In this document: positions 34,354 through 45,099 of the stretch, piece by piece
How the letters are laid out: the number at the start of each line of letters is the position of its first letter
Numbering within the stretch: the first letter of the stretch is position 1
Assembly (NCBI RefSeq): GCF_009866525.1
Contig: NZ_CM020866.1
Coordinates: 1,229,407 to 1,293,406 of the forward strand
Reading direction: 5' to 3'
DNA length: 64,000 nt
Source: Spiroplasma poulsonii
Lineage (GTDB): Bacteria; Bacillota_I; Bacilli_A; Mycoplasmatales; Mycoplasmataceae
The notes under the pieces: generated by a model
The model's input: only the letters and a program-made list of their open reading frames with translations
What the model was told of the DNA's origin: nothing
Databases searched by the model: none
Made by a program: the position numbers and the translations under genes

Positions 34354-35586
34354 ATGGCACAAAACCCACAAAGAATTTTCGGATATATTGCTAATCAAGC
34401 AACACAACGAGATAGAGAAACATTTGAACAATGATATTTACAAACTTATCAACAAAAATTTAGTTGAGAAGCTTTATTTGCGTGAAAAGAGGCCAATAAA
34501 TTTGGTTTAACATATAAAAAAAAGAAAAATATTAAATACAATGAAGGTATAGGAAATGAAGGACAATTATTTAATACTGATGATAATTTATTAAAATACT
34601 CAACAGTAGAATTTGAAGATGGAATTGTTGAATTAGATACAATTTTAACTTTTGCTCGTAAATTAGACCCCGTAGAAAGTGATTTTAATCCTAATCTTTG
34701 AGCGGCCGATATTGAGCAAGCAATGGATACGGAGGTTGCTTATAAAAGAAATAAAATTTTAGAAATTATTAATAAAGGAGCTATTACAACTATTCAAGGT
34801 AAAAAAGCAGATGATACAAACGCTTTACAAATCCACGATGAAATTATGGATAAAATATATGAAAATGGTTTTACTCCATCAGAAACAGTTGTATTGGGTT
34901 CGGCTGATTTTATTCGTGGAATTCGTAATAAATTACAGTTACAACTTGGAGCAAACGACCAAATAAATAGCGTAATTTCAACAAGTGGAGCAATGAAAAC
35001 TGTTGAAGGAACAACATACTATATGGTTCCTAAAAAATTACCAATTATTAATAAAGATGGCTCAGAAGGAACAATTAGCCTATTACCTGATGATGTTAAT
35101 GCAATTGCCTTTAAGTTTAGTAAAAAATATGACCCGCTTATTTTACGAAAAAAAGACCATACTCCATTAAGGGTTGGTGCTGCGGCCTTAGGTACTGGAA
35201 TGGGTAATACTTTGATTATGGAACGTGTTTTATATTTGGGTGGCGCCGTAATTGAACCGAAAGGAATTATCAAACACACGTTTGTTACTGTTAAAACTGA
35301 TATTAGTAAAATTCATAAATTAGATAAACCAACCATTAGTATATCAGACCCCAAAGACGCTAGTGAGGGATGATTAAAACCACAATTTAAAGATGTTATT
35401 CTAAAAGCCGTAAAAGCAATAAATAATTCTTTAACAGAAAATGATTTTAATTATTCTATTACACCAAAGGGTGAAGACTGACCAATTGATATTACAAACA
35501 ATAAAATTATTGAAGTTGTAATTAAAGGTAAAAACAACGCTACAGGTCAAACAAAAATAATTGAGACAGAAATTAAAAATTCTTAA
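34354..35586 (+). CDS. major capsid protein with extra C-terminal domain (410 aa)
   Basis: Residues 1-305 look like an HK97-fold or phi29-like capsid protein: a long N-arm, VEFEDGIVELDTILTFARKL, the E-rich loop, and GMGNTLIMERVLYLGGAVI near the domain end. Residues about 330-410 (KPTISISDP, PQFKDVILKAVKAINNSL, then NKIIEVVIKGKNNATG) are a separate beta-rich domain like the repeat modules of Spiroplasma surface lipoproteins such as spiralin. It probably forms a surface decoration. An intrinsic terminator follows at once, as expected for a highly expressed structural gene. Confidence 0.7.
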
Positions 35587-35587
35587 T

Positions 35588-35612
35588 AGTACTAAAAAAT
35601 AGTACTTTTTTG
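35588..35612 (+). terminator. intrinsic terminator after the capsid gene
   Basis: The stem AGTACT/AGTACT with a 7-base loop is followed by TTTTTTGG. Being short, it probably lets part of the transcript read through into the next phage genes. Confidence 0.65.
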
Positions 35613-35623
35613 GTTTATAAATT

Positions 35624-37219
35624 ATGTCCATAGGAACAAGCAAAACTGCTCTTATTTATGCTGTTAAAAAAACTCCGACCAGATTATCTACACAGCAAAA
35701 ACAAAAAAGTTTTGGTTTACAGTTATTAGAATTTTTAGGAATTCAAGTTTTAGCCCTTGGTTTATCAGTTTTAACTGGTGGTATTGCTTCAGCCGTTGGA
35801 TTAGGAGCAGGATTATCTAATTTTGCCGCAGCATTTATCTCATTTGGAGTAGAAACAGCAACTGATTTTGCTGTAAATCAAATATATGATAAATTAACCT
35901 CAGAAGTGACAACAAAAAGTACTGCCTTAAATTTGTTACCAGCAATTGGTGGAGTTGGTAAATTAACGCGTGCTGCTCGAACAACTAGAATTTTAAAATT
36001 AGCAAAAGAAACTAAACTACTTGAAAAAATAGGTGTAATAACTGCTAATAATTTAGAAGATGTTGTAGGGCAAGTTACAGGTAAAAAGATTTTATCTGAT
36101 AAATTAATATTTGATTTTACAAAGCAGGCTAATAATGAAACTTTATTATATACAATTGGTAAATTAGCACGAAATGATTTTTATAAGGGTTTTAAAGTTT
36201 CTAATTTAGAAACAATTAATAATTTATTAAAAATTGAAAAAAATATTCAAAAAATAAGCCCTAAATTAGTTCAAAAAATATCACGCGTAAATGAAAAAAA
36301 TGCTAATAAATGATTGTCTGAATATGGGTTAAATATTGATAAAATAAGCAAAATTAGTACTAATGAATGATATAACATTATGGCTAATCTTCATAAAAAA
36401 GGTGTTGGTAAAAACCTACTATTAAATGCTAATTTAATGCGGGGCAGTAAAATATATAATAATAAATTATTAAATATCTTGCACCAAACACCAATTAAAT
36501 TAAATAAAATTTTAAATCATTTAAACCCAAATTTTTATATTCAAAAAGTAACTAAAAAATTATTAGCCCCCATTGAAAAACAAATAATTACAATTAAACA
36601 AAAAGTAATTAATAAAATTACTGAGCAAACTAAAAAAATATTGTCTAAATTTGAAACTAAGGCTATTCAAAAAGGACAATTATTACCCTTTGCTTATGGT
36701 TCTGATGTTTTTTTAGCAGTAAAAATTGTTCCTTTATCAGTTGCGGGCGAAGTTGCGTTAACAATATATTATAAAAATCCTCAGTATGTTCCAATTGTTG
36801 TTATGACAACTTTAATAAAAGCAGAACAGTTTGTTTTATCCACTGAACCGTTTAAATTCTATATGAACAGCGAGTGGTTTATTGGTTGAGGATTTAAAAA
36901 AACAATTTTGTTTAATTTAGTTTCTTTTGCTCCACTTGCTTATCAACAAGTAGTAAAAGATAGTTATAAAATATATCGGACTATTGCTAAGATATTAAAA
37001 TTGCAAGAACAATTTAAAAATCATTTTAATAAAGATAAATTGTTAAATACGCTAGAAGATAGTGCGATTACTAGTTTATTGGGTAATGGACTAGTATTTC
37101 AAACATACAAACAACTAAGAACAAAACAAGATTTAAACAAAACAATTAAAACAAAAACATTACTAAATAGTAAAAAATTTATATCAAAGAAAATATATTC
37201 TAAAAAAAGTAAATGGTAA
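35624..37219 (+). CDS. large prophage A membrane-active protein (531 aa)
   Basis: The N-terminal 130 residues contain glycine/alanine-rich hydrophobic helices (VLALGLSVLTGGIASAVGLG). Long amphipathic, Lys-rich helices follow. A second hydrophobic cluster lies near residues 365-400 (VALTIYYKNPQYVPIVVM). The size and the location between capsid and connector fit an internal virion or DNA-ejection protein of a short-tailed phage. I recognise no family motif, so this is positional inference. Confidence 0.6.
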
Positions 37220-37231
37220 GGAGATGATTAA

Positions 37232-38410
37232 ATGTTAAATGAATTATGACAAAATGTTACTTTGGAAAATTATAATAATTTTATTCCAATGACAGGTAAA
37301 ATTACACAAGTTCCAGTTCGTTATAATAAGTTCTTTAAAGGTGATGTAGGGTTATGATTTAAAACATTTGCTTTAAGAGCCCAAAATATGATTAATTCAT
37401 ATTTAAACTATCCATTTTCAAAATTAAAGTTTGAAACATTTAAAGACCCATTATTAAAGAAAATTTGTATTAATATGGTGTTTATTACGATTGAACATTG
37501 AACATTTAACCGCATTCCAATTGAGTTTTTTACTTCGGCAAATATGAGTGTTGGTGATATTAATTATTCTTCACAAAATGACCCTATGGCAACATGACAA
37601 TGTCTATTGCCTACTTATGCAAAATCATTGGCTAATTTAACAACTTTAAAGAAAATGTTTCGTACTTTTCAAAAAGAAGATATTGATTTAACAATGATAG
37701 ATTTAGAAGCATATTATACACAATTAGAAGTTGATGCTTTAATAGAAAAAGAAAAAATTAAGATTGACAATAAAAGTATTGTTAAAAATAACAATAATGA
37801 AATAAATGTTCCATTTGATAATAAAACTATCATTAAAAATGATGATGGAAAAATTGAAGTTTCAGATTTAAAACAAAATAAAATTACTTTAATGTCAAAC
37901 GCCAGTAAAAATAATAATGCTGATTTTAATGTTGAAACAGGGGAATTAAGAATTTGAGACCCTAGTTTTGGTGGAAGTAAAATAGTTGCGAATTATGATG
38001 TTATCGATGGTGGTGTTGCAGGAATTGAGAGTACAGATGATACCTTTGGTACTACTAAATATATTGATAAATTTTATTTACAGAAAAAAGATTTACCTAA
38101 AATACCAAATGATTGAGAAGTTGTTAATACTAGTGATTTTGTTCAAGATTCTAAAGGATATAAAATTAAAAATTTTAATAAGTCAGAATATTATTATCGT
38201 TTATGGTGTTATACAACGCTTGAGATAGAACTATATATAATTACGCATATAAATTTTAAAGGTCAATTAGCAAGTGGAATATCATATGGAAATAATCCAA
38301 GTGGTTGAATTACCATTCAATTATTTCCTGAAGGTGAGTTTAAATTATCATCAATATCAAATAGTGTTGAAATTAAAGGATTGTATATTGAAAGAAAAAA
38401 AGTAAGTTAG
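37232..38410 (+). CDS. prophage A connector or appendage protein (392 aa)
   Basis: AAGGAGATGATTAA precedes ATG 37232. Residues 1-190 are globular ([20 protein letters not shown]). The middle carries two copies of a short repeat ([14 protein letters not shown] and [14 protein letters not shown]) typical of beta-structured phage fibre stalks. The C-terminal part is a beta-rich domain ([20 protein letters not shown]). The product could be a head-tail adaptor fused to a fibre. Confidence 0.6.
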
Positions 38411-38425
38411 GAAGGAGATGTTTTT

Positions 38426-38695
38426 ATGCCAAAAGTAGAAGTTAAAGATGTAATTATGTTTTTGAAAATCTTTGGAGTTTCATCATTGTTTTTTATCGCA
38501 GGAATTATTATTTGTTTTATAGGACCTACTAAATTAGGGATTGGTTGACCTGCATATGTAATTATTGGTGCAATGCTTAATGGTTTTGGGGTTGTTGTTT
38601 TAATTATTGAAACTATTAGATTTATCAAAACTCATAACAAACAACAAAAACAAGATAGTATTGAAGATGTTATTAAAAAAGAAGATACAAAATAA
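38426..38695 (+). CDS. holin-like small membrane protein (89 aa)
   Basis: It has two transmembrane segments (MFLKIFGVSSLFFIAGIIIC and GWPAYVIIGAMLNGFGVVVL) and a charged C-terminal tail ending KKEDTK. Size and topology fit a class II holin. A strong GAAGGAGATG site precedes the start. In a wall-less host there is no murein to digest, so a holin might act alone in release, or the protein may serve virion assembly. Confidence 0.6.
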
Positions 38696-38708
38696 AGAGG
38701 TGTTATAA

Positions 38709-39962
38709 ATGGGATTGTTACCAGCCAAAAAGAAATTAAAAAAAGAATATGATATTGATAGTTACTATCTTAATTTAGCATCAACGATTACTAATCGTAA
38801 AAATGTTACTGTTCAAAAACATAATGAGATTTTAGAAAAAAGAATTTGTGAAGATAATGCTAATTTTTTAAATCCGCGAGATTTAGAAATTAGCATTTAT
38901 AATCCACTTACTAATCAAAAAATAGATACTAAATTAATTAATAGCTTTTTAAAAATGCAAGACTTTACTAATAAGAATTGATATAACGAATATAAAATTA
39001 ATAAGAATGGTAAAGGTGCATATTTTATTTTTGCTAATAATTCAAAACTTAATTTTATTACTATTGATTTTTATAATGACCAGTATGATGAATTGGGCAA
39101 TTTAGTATCTTGCACTTTTGATTATGACCCTTATATTAAAAATGACCAGAGTGTTTTTATTACTGAAAAATTAGAAATTGATTATGTAACTAAACAAGTA
39201 AAAGTTATTAGAAAGTTAAAAACAAGATTATACAGTACTATTACCGACTTATATATTGGTGATGCAAAATGAAATAACTATACAACATTACAAAGAGAAG
39301 AAATATTACCAATTGATTTTATTCCAATTGAAATTATTCCTAATAATCCTAATTTTGAACCTTCTGCTCGTTATGGTAAACAATTTGCTAGTATTTTAGA
39401 TATTATTGCTGAAAAAATAATGTTAGACCCATTATTAAATAGTGGTAAATTTACCATTAATACTAATGGGGTTACTGGTGTGGTTGACCAAGAAATTAGT
39501 AAAATGTTGGCTTCATTTATTGAAAATGACTTGTTATTAGTTGAATGAGACCCTGATAGTAATTTTCAGCCAGTAGACTATATTGCTGGTAATTTTAAAG
39601 GTGAACAATTAACCAAAATATATGATTGATTATTAACTAATTACTATAAAATAAATCGCCATTATGTTCCTGCTATCGCTAAGGGAGCCCAACAAACTCA
39701 GGCGGAGGTTGCTGGTGTAAATATTCAAACAAACGCATCATACGAACAAATGATATATATTAGAGAAATTAAATTAACTGAATTAATTATTAAGTTAATT
39801 AAATATGATAATGCTATTTTAAACAGTAGAACATTTAATATTAAAAATATTGATGAGTTAATTGTTGATGTTCACTTACCAGTAAATGCTACTTTAAACA
39901 GACAACTAAAAAACAACGAAAATATTATCAATATACCTAATGAAGAAGGAGAACAAGAATAA
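38709..39962 (+). CDS. prophage A portal (connector) protein (417 aa)
   Basis: The product is alpha/beta, with a DIIAEKIMLDPLL helix, a beta core containing TNGVTGVVD, and a C-terminal helix-rich region after AKGAQQTQAEVAGVNIQ. The layout is that of small podovirus portal proteins. It follows the holin-like gene by 13 bases and shares TAATG with the tail gene, so coupling is strong. It shows little resemblance by eye to the portal of prophage B. Confidence 0.6.
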
Positions 39963-42382
39963 TGTTAAAACCATCTGAAAAAATGTTAGCACAATTAGCA
40001 GAAAATGATGAACCAATTGATTATTCAATTGATAGTATCCCGTTAGATTTTTCTAATCAATCGCAGTACAGTGACCCCGATTTAGAACAATTATTTACAG
40101 AAGGCCGTGCAAGAACTTTATATATTTATAAAATCAATAATCTTGTTAAGACAAAGCAAAAACCAACCTTAAACTACTCTCAAAATAGCGTTAAAATCGG
40201 TTTTATTGATAAAGATGAATATATTAAAATAATGGGTTATGAAATTAGTGACTTTAATTTTAAATTACAAATACAGCAAAACACCACAATCCAAGATAAT
40301 AGCACAAGTTATGTCATGATTGATGAAAAATATATTTTAATTAATAATATTTCAAAAAAAGACAAAGCATTTTTAGAAACACTAGACTTAAAAATAATTT
40401 CTATTAATGAACCAATTAGTGAAGAAAATAAAAATGAATGCTATATCATCGAAGAATATAAACGACCTTATACATCCGATGGTGTTGATATTATTAAATC
40501 TGCGCATTTAGTTAAAATAACTGACTTTAAATGAAAAAACCAAAATAGCATTCATTTAGTATTACAAAAATCATTGCCTGAAGATACTGTTTTTACTGGA
40601 ATTGAGATTAAATACCCTAAATCAATGTTATTTGGTAATATTAAATGCTGAGGCAATATAAATGGTGTTTATTCTTATCCTTCATCAATCATTGAAAATG
40701 CTAGTTTAGTACCGTTATTATCAATGCCAATAGAGACAGAACCTAATTTAAGAGTATTTCAATATTGATTTACTGAAAGTTTTTTACCATGAAGTATTGC
40801 AAAAATATATATTCAACCAGATAATATTTTAAGTTTAATTAAAAATAATTGTTTAGAAAAAGTATTATTAAATTATTTAACATATCGTTATAATTATGAT
40901 AGAAAATTTCAAGGAGCAAAATACGATGAAAAAGGGAATCCTACTAATAAAGCATCTATATTAAGACAAAAATTTGAAGGACAAAAACCCGAAGATGTTC
41001 TTGATGGTTTATTTGAAAACTGAAAATTAAACAATCCAAGTGAATTACATAAAACATATGTAAAAAGAATTAAACAAGTGATATACATGTTATCAAATTA
41101 TACATATAGTAAATACGCAATTAATAAAGGTTATAATGATGATGTTAAATTGTTTTCACCTTATTATTTTGAATTAGTATCTAATCCACGAGAATTAGAA
41201 ACAGGATATTGAGTATTTGAAAATTGCAAGGTTGAATTAAATTCAATGTATTTTTATTTTGGTGGTAGTGGACCTATTCCACCTGAACCAATAAATTATT
41301 GAATGGAAGTTTATGCAGATGATAAACCATTTATTAATGTTGAAAATAAATATTATTTTGTAGTATGGCGTGGTGATAAAAATGAGAATTGAAGAATTGT
41401 TAAATTTAAACATTTTGAACAAAAAGAAAAAATTTTAGATAAGTATGATAAATATGAACTTAAAACATCACATTTTGGTGGTGATTTATTTATTTATAAA
41501 AATGGATTTGTAAGTTATGATTGAAATAAAGATAATGGAACTTATTTTAAATCAGTTTATCGTTGAAATAGTCACAATGAGCCCAATTTACCAATTATTT
41601 ATTTAAAAACAGGACAAATTACAGACTGAAATTTAAAAAATAAAAATAATATCAGCAACAATGATGATAAGATTAAAGTGGCTGTTAAAAACAAAGATAT
41701 CTCAGAAAATCCTATTTATCAATTAGAAGCCAATTATTTTAATTGATTACCAATAACAAATGAATTAGAAACAAACAATATCCCTTCTCTTATTCCAGCA
41801 GAAATTAAATTATCCGATGGAGAATATGGTAAGTATTTAACTAATTTAATTGTTTCTAACAACAAAATAGAAGACTGTTTAAACTATTTTTCGCAATGAT
41901 ATAGATTACTTTATTCTAAAGCAGTTTGAATGAATATGATTAAAAATTTAGTTGAAGATAGTATTGTAATAACTTTTCAAAAGCATGAAAAATTATTTAA
42001 TTTAAATCAAATTGAAATATCTGGAATATGAAATTATGGAAACTATGATATCAGAATTTTTATTGAAAAACCAAATGAAAAAATTATTCAAGGAAAAGAT
42101 ATAAACTTAGAACTAATTCAAAATACTCCGATCGGAACTAAAGTCAGCGGAAAAGATAGAAATACATACTTGCAATTAATAGAATTTGATATCTGATATC
42201 TTTGAAAAAATGGTGTTGAAGATGAAAAATCATATTCAAATATTGCAGTTGTTGATTTTTTAAAACAATCAAATAGTGTGATATTTTCTTATTCACCTGT
42301 AAAAGAACAAATTAATATTAATAATTTACAATTATTTAATAAGGACAATGAAAAATTATCTTTAATTGCATTAGAAGTATAA
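39962..42382 (+). CDS. prophage A large tail protein with embedded lipoprotein-like domain (806 aa)
   Basis: ATG 39962 overlaps the portal stop. Residues 1-450 form the main body. Residues about 440-540 (ENKYYFVVWRGDKNENWRIV, then DLFIYKNGFVSYDWNKDNGT) are nearly identical to the mature part of the convergent lipoprotein at 42397-42876. The DNA is identical over 193 bp in inverted orientation. The remainder, about 265 residues, is beta-rich. As the longest structural gene and the last one in the module it is the likeliest receptor-binding or tail-knob protein. The shared domain suggests recombination with, or mimicry of, a host surface lipoprotein. Confidence 0.7.
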
Positions 42383-42657
42383 AAAGTAATTTAGATTTAT
42401 AAATCTAAATAACTTTTTAATTGATTTTCTACATCTGTATTTGGTTTATCGTCACTATTTCAATGATAAACTGATTTAAAATAAGTTCCATTATCTTTAT
42501 TTCAATCATAACTTACAAATCCATTTTTATAAATAAATAAATCACCACCAAAATGTGATGTTTTAAGTTCATATTTATCATACTTATCTAAAATTTTTTC
42601 TTTTTGTTCAAAATGTTTAAATTTAACAATTCTTCAATTCTCATTTTTATCACCACG
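41369..42657. repeat. 193-bp perfect inverted repeat joining tail gene and lipoprotein gene
   Basis: Arms at 41369-41561 (tail gene, + strand) and 42465-42657 (lipoprotein gene, - strand) are identical in inverted orientation. They flank about 900 bases that include the tail gene 3' end and the bidirectional terminator. Both arms are translated in the same frame, so an inversion would exchange the two genes' 3' parts without shifting the frame. Similarity continues with mismatches for about 65 bases outside the arms, inside both coding sequences. Confidence 0.93.
42381..42418. terminator. bidirectional terminator between tail and lipoprotein genes
   Basis: A long symmetric hairpin (AAAAAGT-ATTTAGATTT and its complement) has A and T runs on both sides, so it can end transcripts from either direction. 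The lipoprotein stop codon lies inside it. Confidence 0.85.
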
Positions 42658-42876
42658 TCATACAACAAAATAATATTTATTATCAACAATAATAAATGGT
42701 TTTTCTTGTGGTGCTATTCATTCTAACTTATTGCCATTTATAATTTTGCTATTTTGTTCTTTTAATCTTACTAATTCTTCGGATGTATATTCTTGTGGTG
42801 TATTACAAGCAAATAAACTTGTTGTACTGGTTCCAATTAAAGTGATTGTTCCTAAAATGCTTAATATTTTTTTCAT
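42397..42876 (-). CDS. prophage A lipoprotein (159 aa)
   Basis: It has a clear lipoprotein signal peptide (KKILSILGTITLIGTSTTSL and then FAC, the lipobox). The mature part begins with a short Glu-rich linker (EYTSEELVRLKEQ) followed by EWIAPQEKPFIIVDNKYYFV. Its central domain is the one inserted in the tail protein. A lipoprotein of the same type lies at the same place in prophage B. It would sit on the outer face of the host membrane, where it could block or redirect adsorption of related phage or alter the host surface. Its ATG is 14 bases after the RIP stop, without a clear ribosome-binding site. Confidence 0.85.
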
Positions 42877-42890
42877 TTAATTATTTTAAT

Positions 42891-44288
42891 TTAAGATAAT
42901 TCAATACGTCTGCCAAGATTGTGTCATGAACCACCGCCACCTCAACTTGCTCAACTTTCACCGTATAAATATGTTAAAATTTGTAAATGTCAAGTATTAT
43001 CTTCTTTTCAATAAAATGTAAGACCAGTATATACTTTACCTCTTGCTGAACCACGTCATTTAATATCAATTAATTCTTTATTTGCATATTTTTTAGCATC
43101 TGGATCAGAAACAACTTTAACATTAGTAATAATATCTTTAATATTCTTATTTTTAAAAATATCATTTACATTTCAACCCCAATGTGAATCTCCACCTCAA
43201 GAAAATTTTGAATATACCTCTTTATTTTCTTCTTCATTAAAAAAAATAATTTTATTATAATAAGTTGGAATTTCTCTGCCTAAATTAATATCAAGTATTC
43301 CAATTTTTTCTTCTCCGTTACGTCATTCTAAAAAATATTCTACTGGTTGTTGATTTTCAGTTAAAAATTTTGATAATATTGGTTTATCATAACACGTTGT
43401 ATTATTTTTATAGTAAAAACTTCCACAACTATTTAAATGCATTAAAATTACTGAAGTAAATATTAAAATCTTACTAATGTGAGTAAATCCATCTAAACTA
43501 TTTTCATGTTCTTCTAAATAATTAATTGCTTCGCTTGTGGTTCTTGATCAATTAGTTATAATTGGGTAAAAATAATCTCTTCAATATAATTGAATATTTT
43601 GATTATAAGTTCTTTCAATATTTTCTCTAACTTGTCTAAAACGCATACTTTCTGCTGTTGCTAAAATAACGCGAGCTAATGCCCCTCTGATTACAGAGTT
43701 GTTTCCGGGGTTTTCACCATAATTTACTAAATCATTAAAAGCTTGTTCTATACCTGATCAACTTATTGTGGGGTTAGAATCACCGATCAGAGTGTTATAA
43801 TTTGAATCAAAATTTAAGTTTCTAGGAGTTTGACCATTAATACTTGTTATTGTAGAATCGGAAAAATGATAATATATTGTATCATATGAAAAACCTTGTA
43901 AATAAAAATCGCTTGATCTAAAAACTAAGTCAATATTAATTGATTGATTATCTCTTTCTACAGAAAAAGGAATAACAAAAGAATTAAATTGTGTATTATT
44001 AATAGCAAAGTATGATGTTCCCCCACTATTGTTTAAATTTAATATAATTCCATTATCTAATAAACTTTTTAAAATTTGTTTTTTTAATTTATCAAAATAA
44101 TCATTAGCATTTCAATTAACATATAATCTTGGTGTTTTAAACGACGCATCATTTTTAAAAATAGAATATTCAGTTGATGTTTGTGTTTTATTTTCTTCTT
44201 GTTTTTCATAAGGACTGGCGGCAATTGTTGTTGGCACAGCAGTTCCACTAATTGTTAAGACACTTAATAAACTTAACAGTTTTTTCAT
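42891..44288 (-). CDS. secreted ribosome-inactivating protein (RIP) toxin with C-terminal extension (465 aa)
   Basis: A Spiroplasma-type signal peptide (KKLLSLLSVLTISGTAVPTT) precedes a RIP domain, residues about 50-262. The active-site residues are recognisable: Tyr129 (SSDFYLQGF), Tyr164 (NFDSNYNTL), Glu213 and Arg216 in ATAESMRFRQVREN, and Trp247 (TNWSRTT). The spacing is that of the A chains of ricin and Shiga toxin. RIPs remove one adenine from the sarcin-ricin loop of 28S rRNA and stop eukaryotic translation; Spiroplasma RIPs are linked to protection of insect hosts from wasps and nematodes. About 200 further residues follow, with a hydrophobic stretch and an aromatic, Gly-rich end. The start follows GAAAGGAAATTATACAAA. 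Confidence 0.88.
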
Positions 44289-44342
44289 TTTGTATAATTT
44301 CCTTTCTTTCATCTTGAAACTTTTTATCAAGATCTATTGACA

Positions 44343-44379
44343 TTATATATATATATAATTATATATATATATATATATA
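44343..44379 (-). promoter_or_regulatory. TA dinucleotide tract in the RIP promoter region
   Basis: An almost pure TA repeat of about 37 bases lies 55-90 bases before the RIP start. Reading on the minus strand, a TTGTAT hexamer precedes it and TATAAT closes it, with a gap of about 27 bases at the present repeat length. Repeat length changes could tune the spacer and so toxin expression. Confidence 0.5.
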
Positions 44380-44738
44380 CAAGCACTTTTAAATATATTT
44401 TAGAAAGGAAATTATATAAATAATTATTATTGTAATTATATTTTAGTACTAATCTGGGCTCGCGGGATTTTCTATAGTTTTGCGAAAAATTACTTAAAGT
44501 TTAAAAAAACTTTTGCTGCACTTTTCAAAATCCTTGGGAAAAATTCTAAGCGTTAAGCGAAGAATTTTATAAAGGTTCCCAAATTTGTTTGAAAGAACCT
44601 CAAAATCTTTTTTAACTTATAAATCATTTTATCACAAAAATTTAAGAAAATCAACCGCTCGCCCAATTCGTGCAAATGATTTTTATAGTTTTAATGATAT
44701 AATTAAAATATTTAAAGAAAGGAAGTATATTTAACTTT
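44380..44738. other. non-coding stretch between the RIP gene and the S1-domain pseudogene
   Basis: It contains a locally GC-rich patch around 44455-44475 and a strong nested hairpin at 44534-44582. No open frame of note was seen. Confidence 0.4.
44534..44582. other. nested hairpin, possible origin or regulatory structure
   Basis: TTGGGAA pairs with TTCCCAA, and AAATTCT pairs with AGAATTT inside it, around a loop with CGTTAAGCG. No T run follows, so it does not look like an intrinsic terminator. Confidence 0.45.
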
Positions 44739-45062
44739 ATGTATGAAAAAGGAAATAAAGTTATTGTTAAAATAACAAACATTACTTCGTATGGTGCTTT
44801 TTGTCGAGCAGAAAGAGCTGATGGCTTAATTCACATTAGTGAAGTTTCAGATTACTTTGTTAGAGATATTAGAGATTTTTTTGATGTTGGTAGTTAAATT
44901 GAAGTTGGGGTGCTGGATTTTGATAAAATTAGAAGACATCTTAAATTAAGTTATAAAAATTGTCATCCTGAACTATTGAAAAATGATGATGATAATAAAA
45001 TGCAAGAAAATTTATCTAGTTTAGAAAAGTCATTAAATACTAATTTAATAAATAAAAAGTAA
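44739..45062 (+). pseudogene. S1-type RNA-binding domain protein, nonsense mutation
   Basis: The frame from ATG 44739 shows a single S1/OB domain: KVIVKITNITSYGAFCRAE, then DGLIHISEVSD, and after the stop IEVGVLDF. It resembles YugI/CvfD-type one-domain S1 proteins of Firmicutes that bind ribosomes. A TAA at 44895-44897 interrupts the last strand of the domain; the rest of the 107-codon frame is open. It is host-like and has no obvious phage role, so it may mark a rearranged prophage border. Confidence 0.8.
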
Positions 45063-45099
45063 ATAAAATTTATAAATTTTAGAGGGTTTAAAAACCTTT

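Noticed and set aside
38407..38628. Minus-strand frame opposite the holin-like gene
   Set aside because: The plus-strand frame has a strong ribosome-binding site, operon spacing and two membrane helices, so the other is chance.
34354..42382. Many short separate reading frames in the phage region
   Set aside because: They end at TGA, which is Trp here. Read with code 4 they merge into the ten genes listed.
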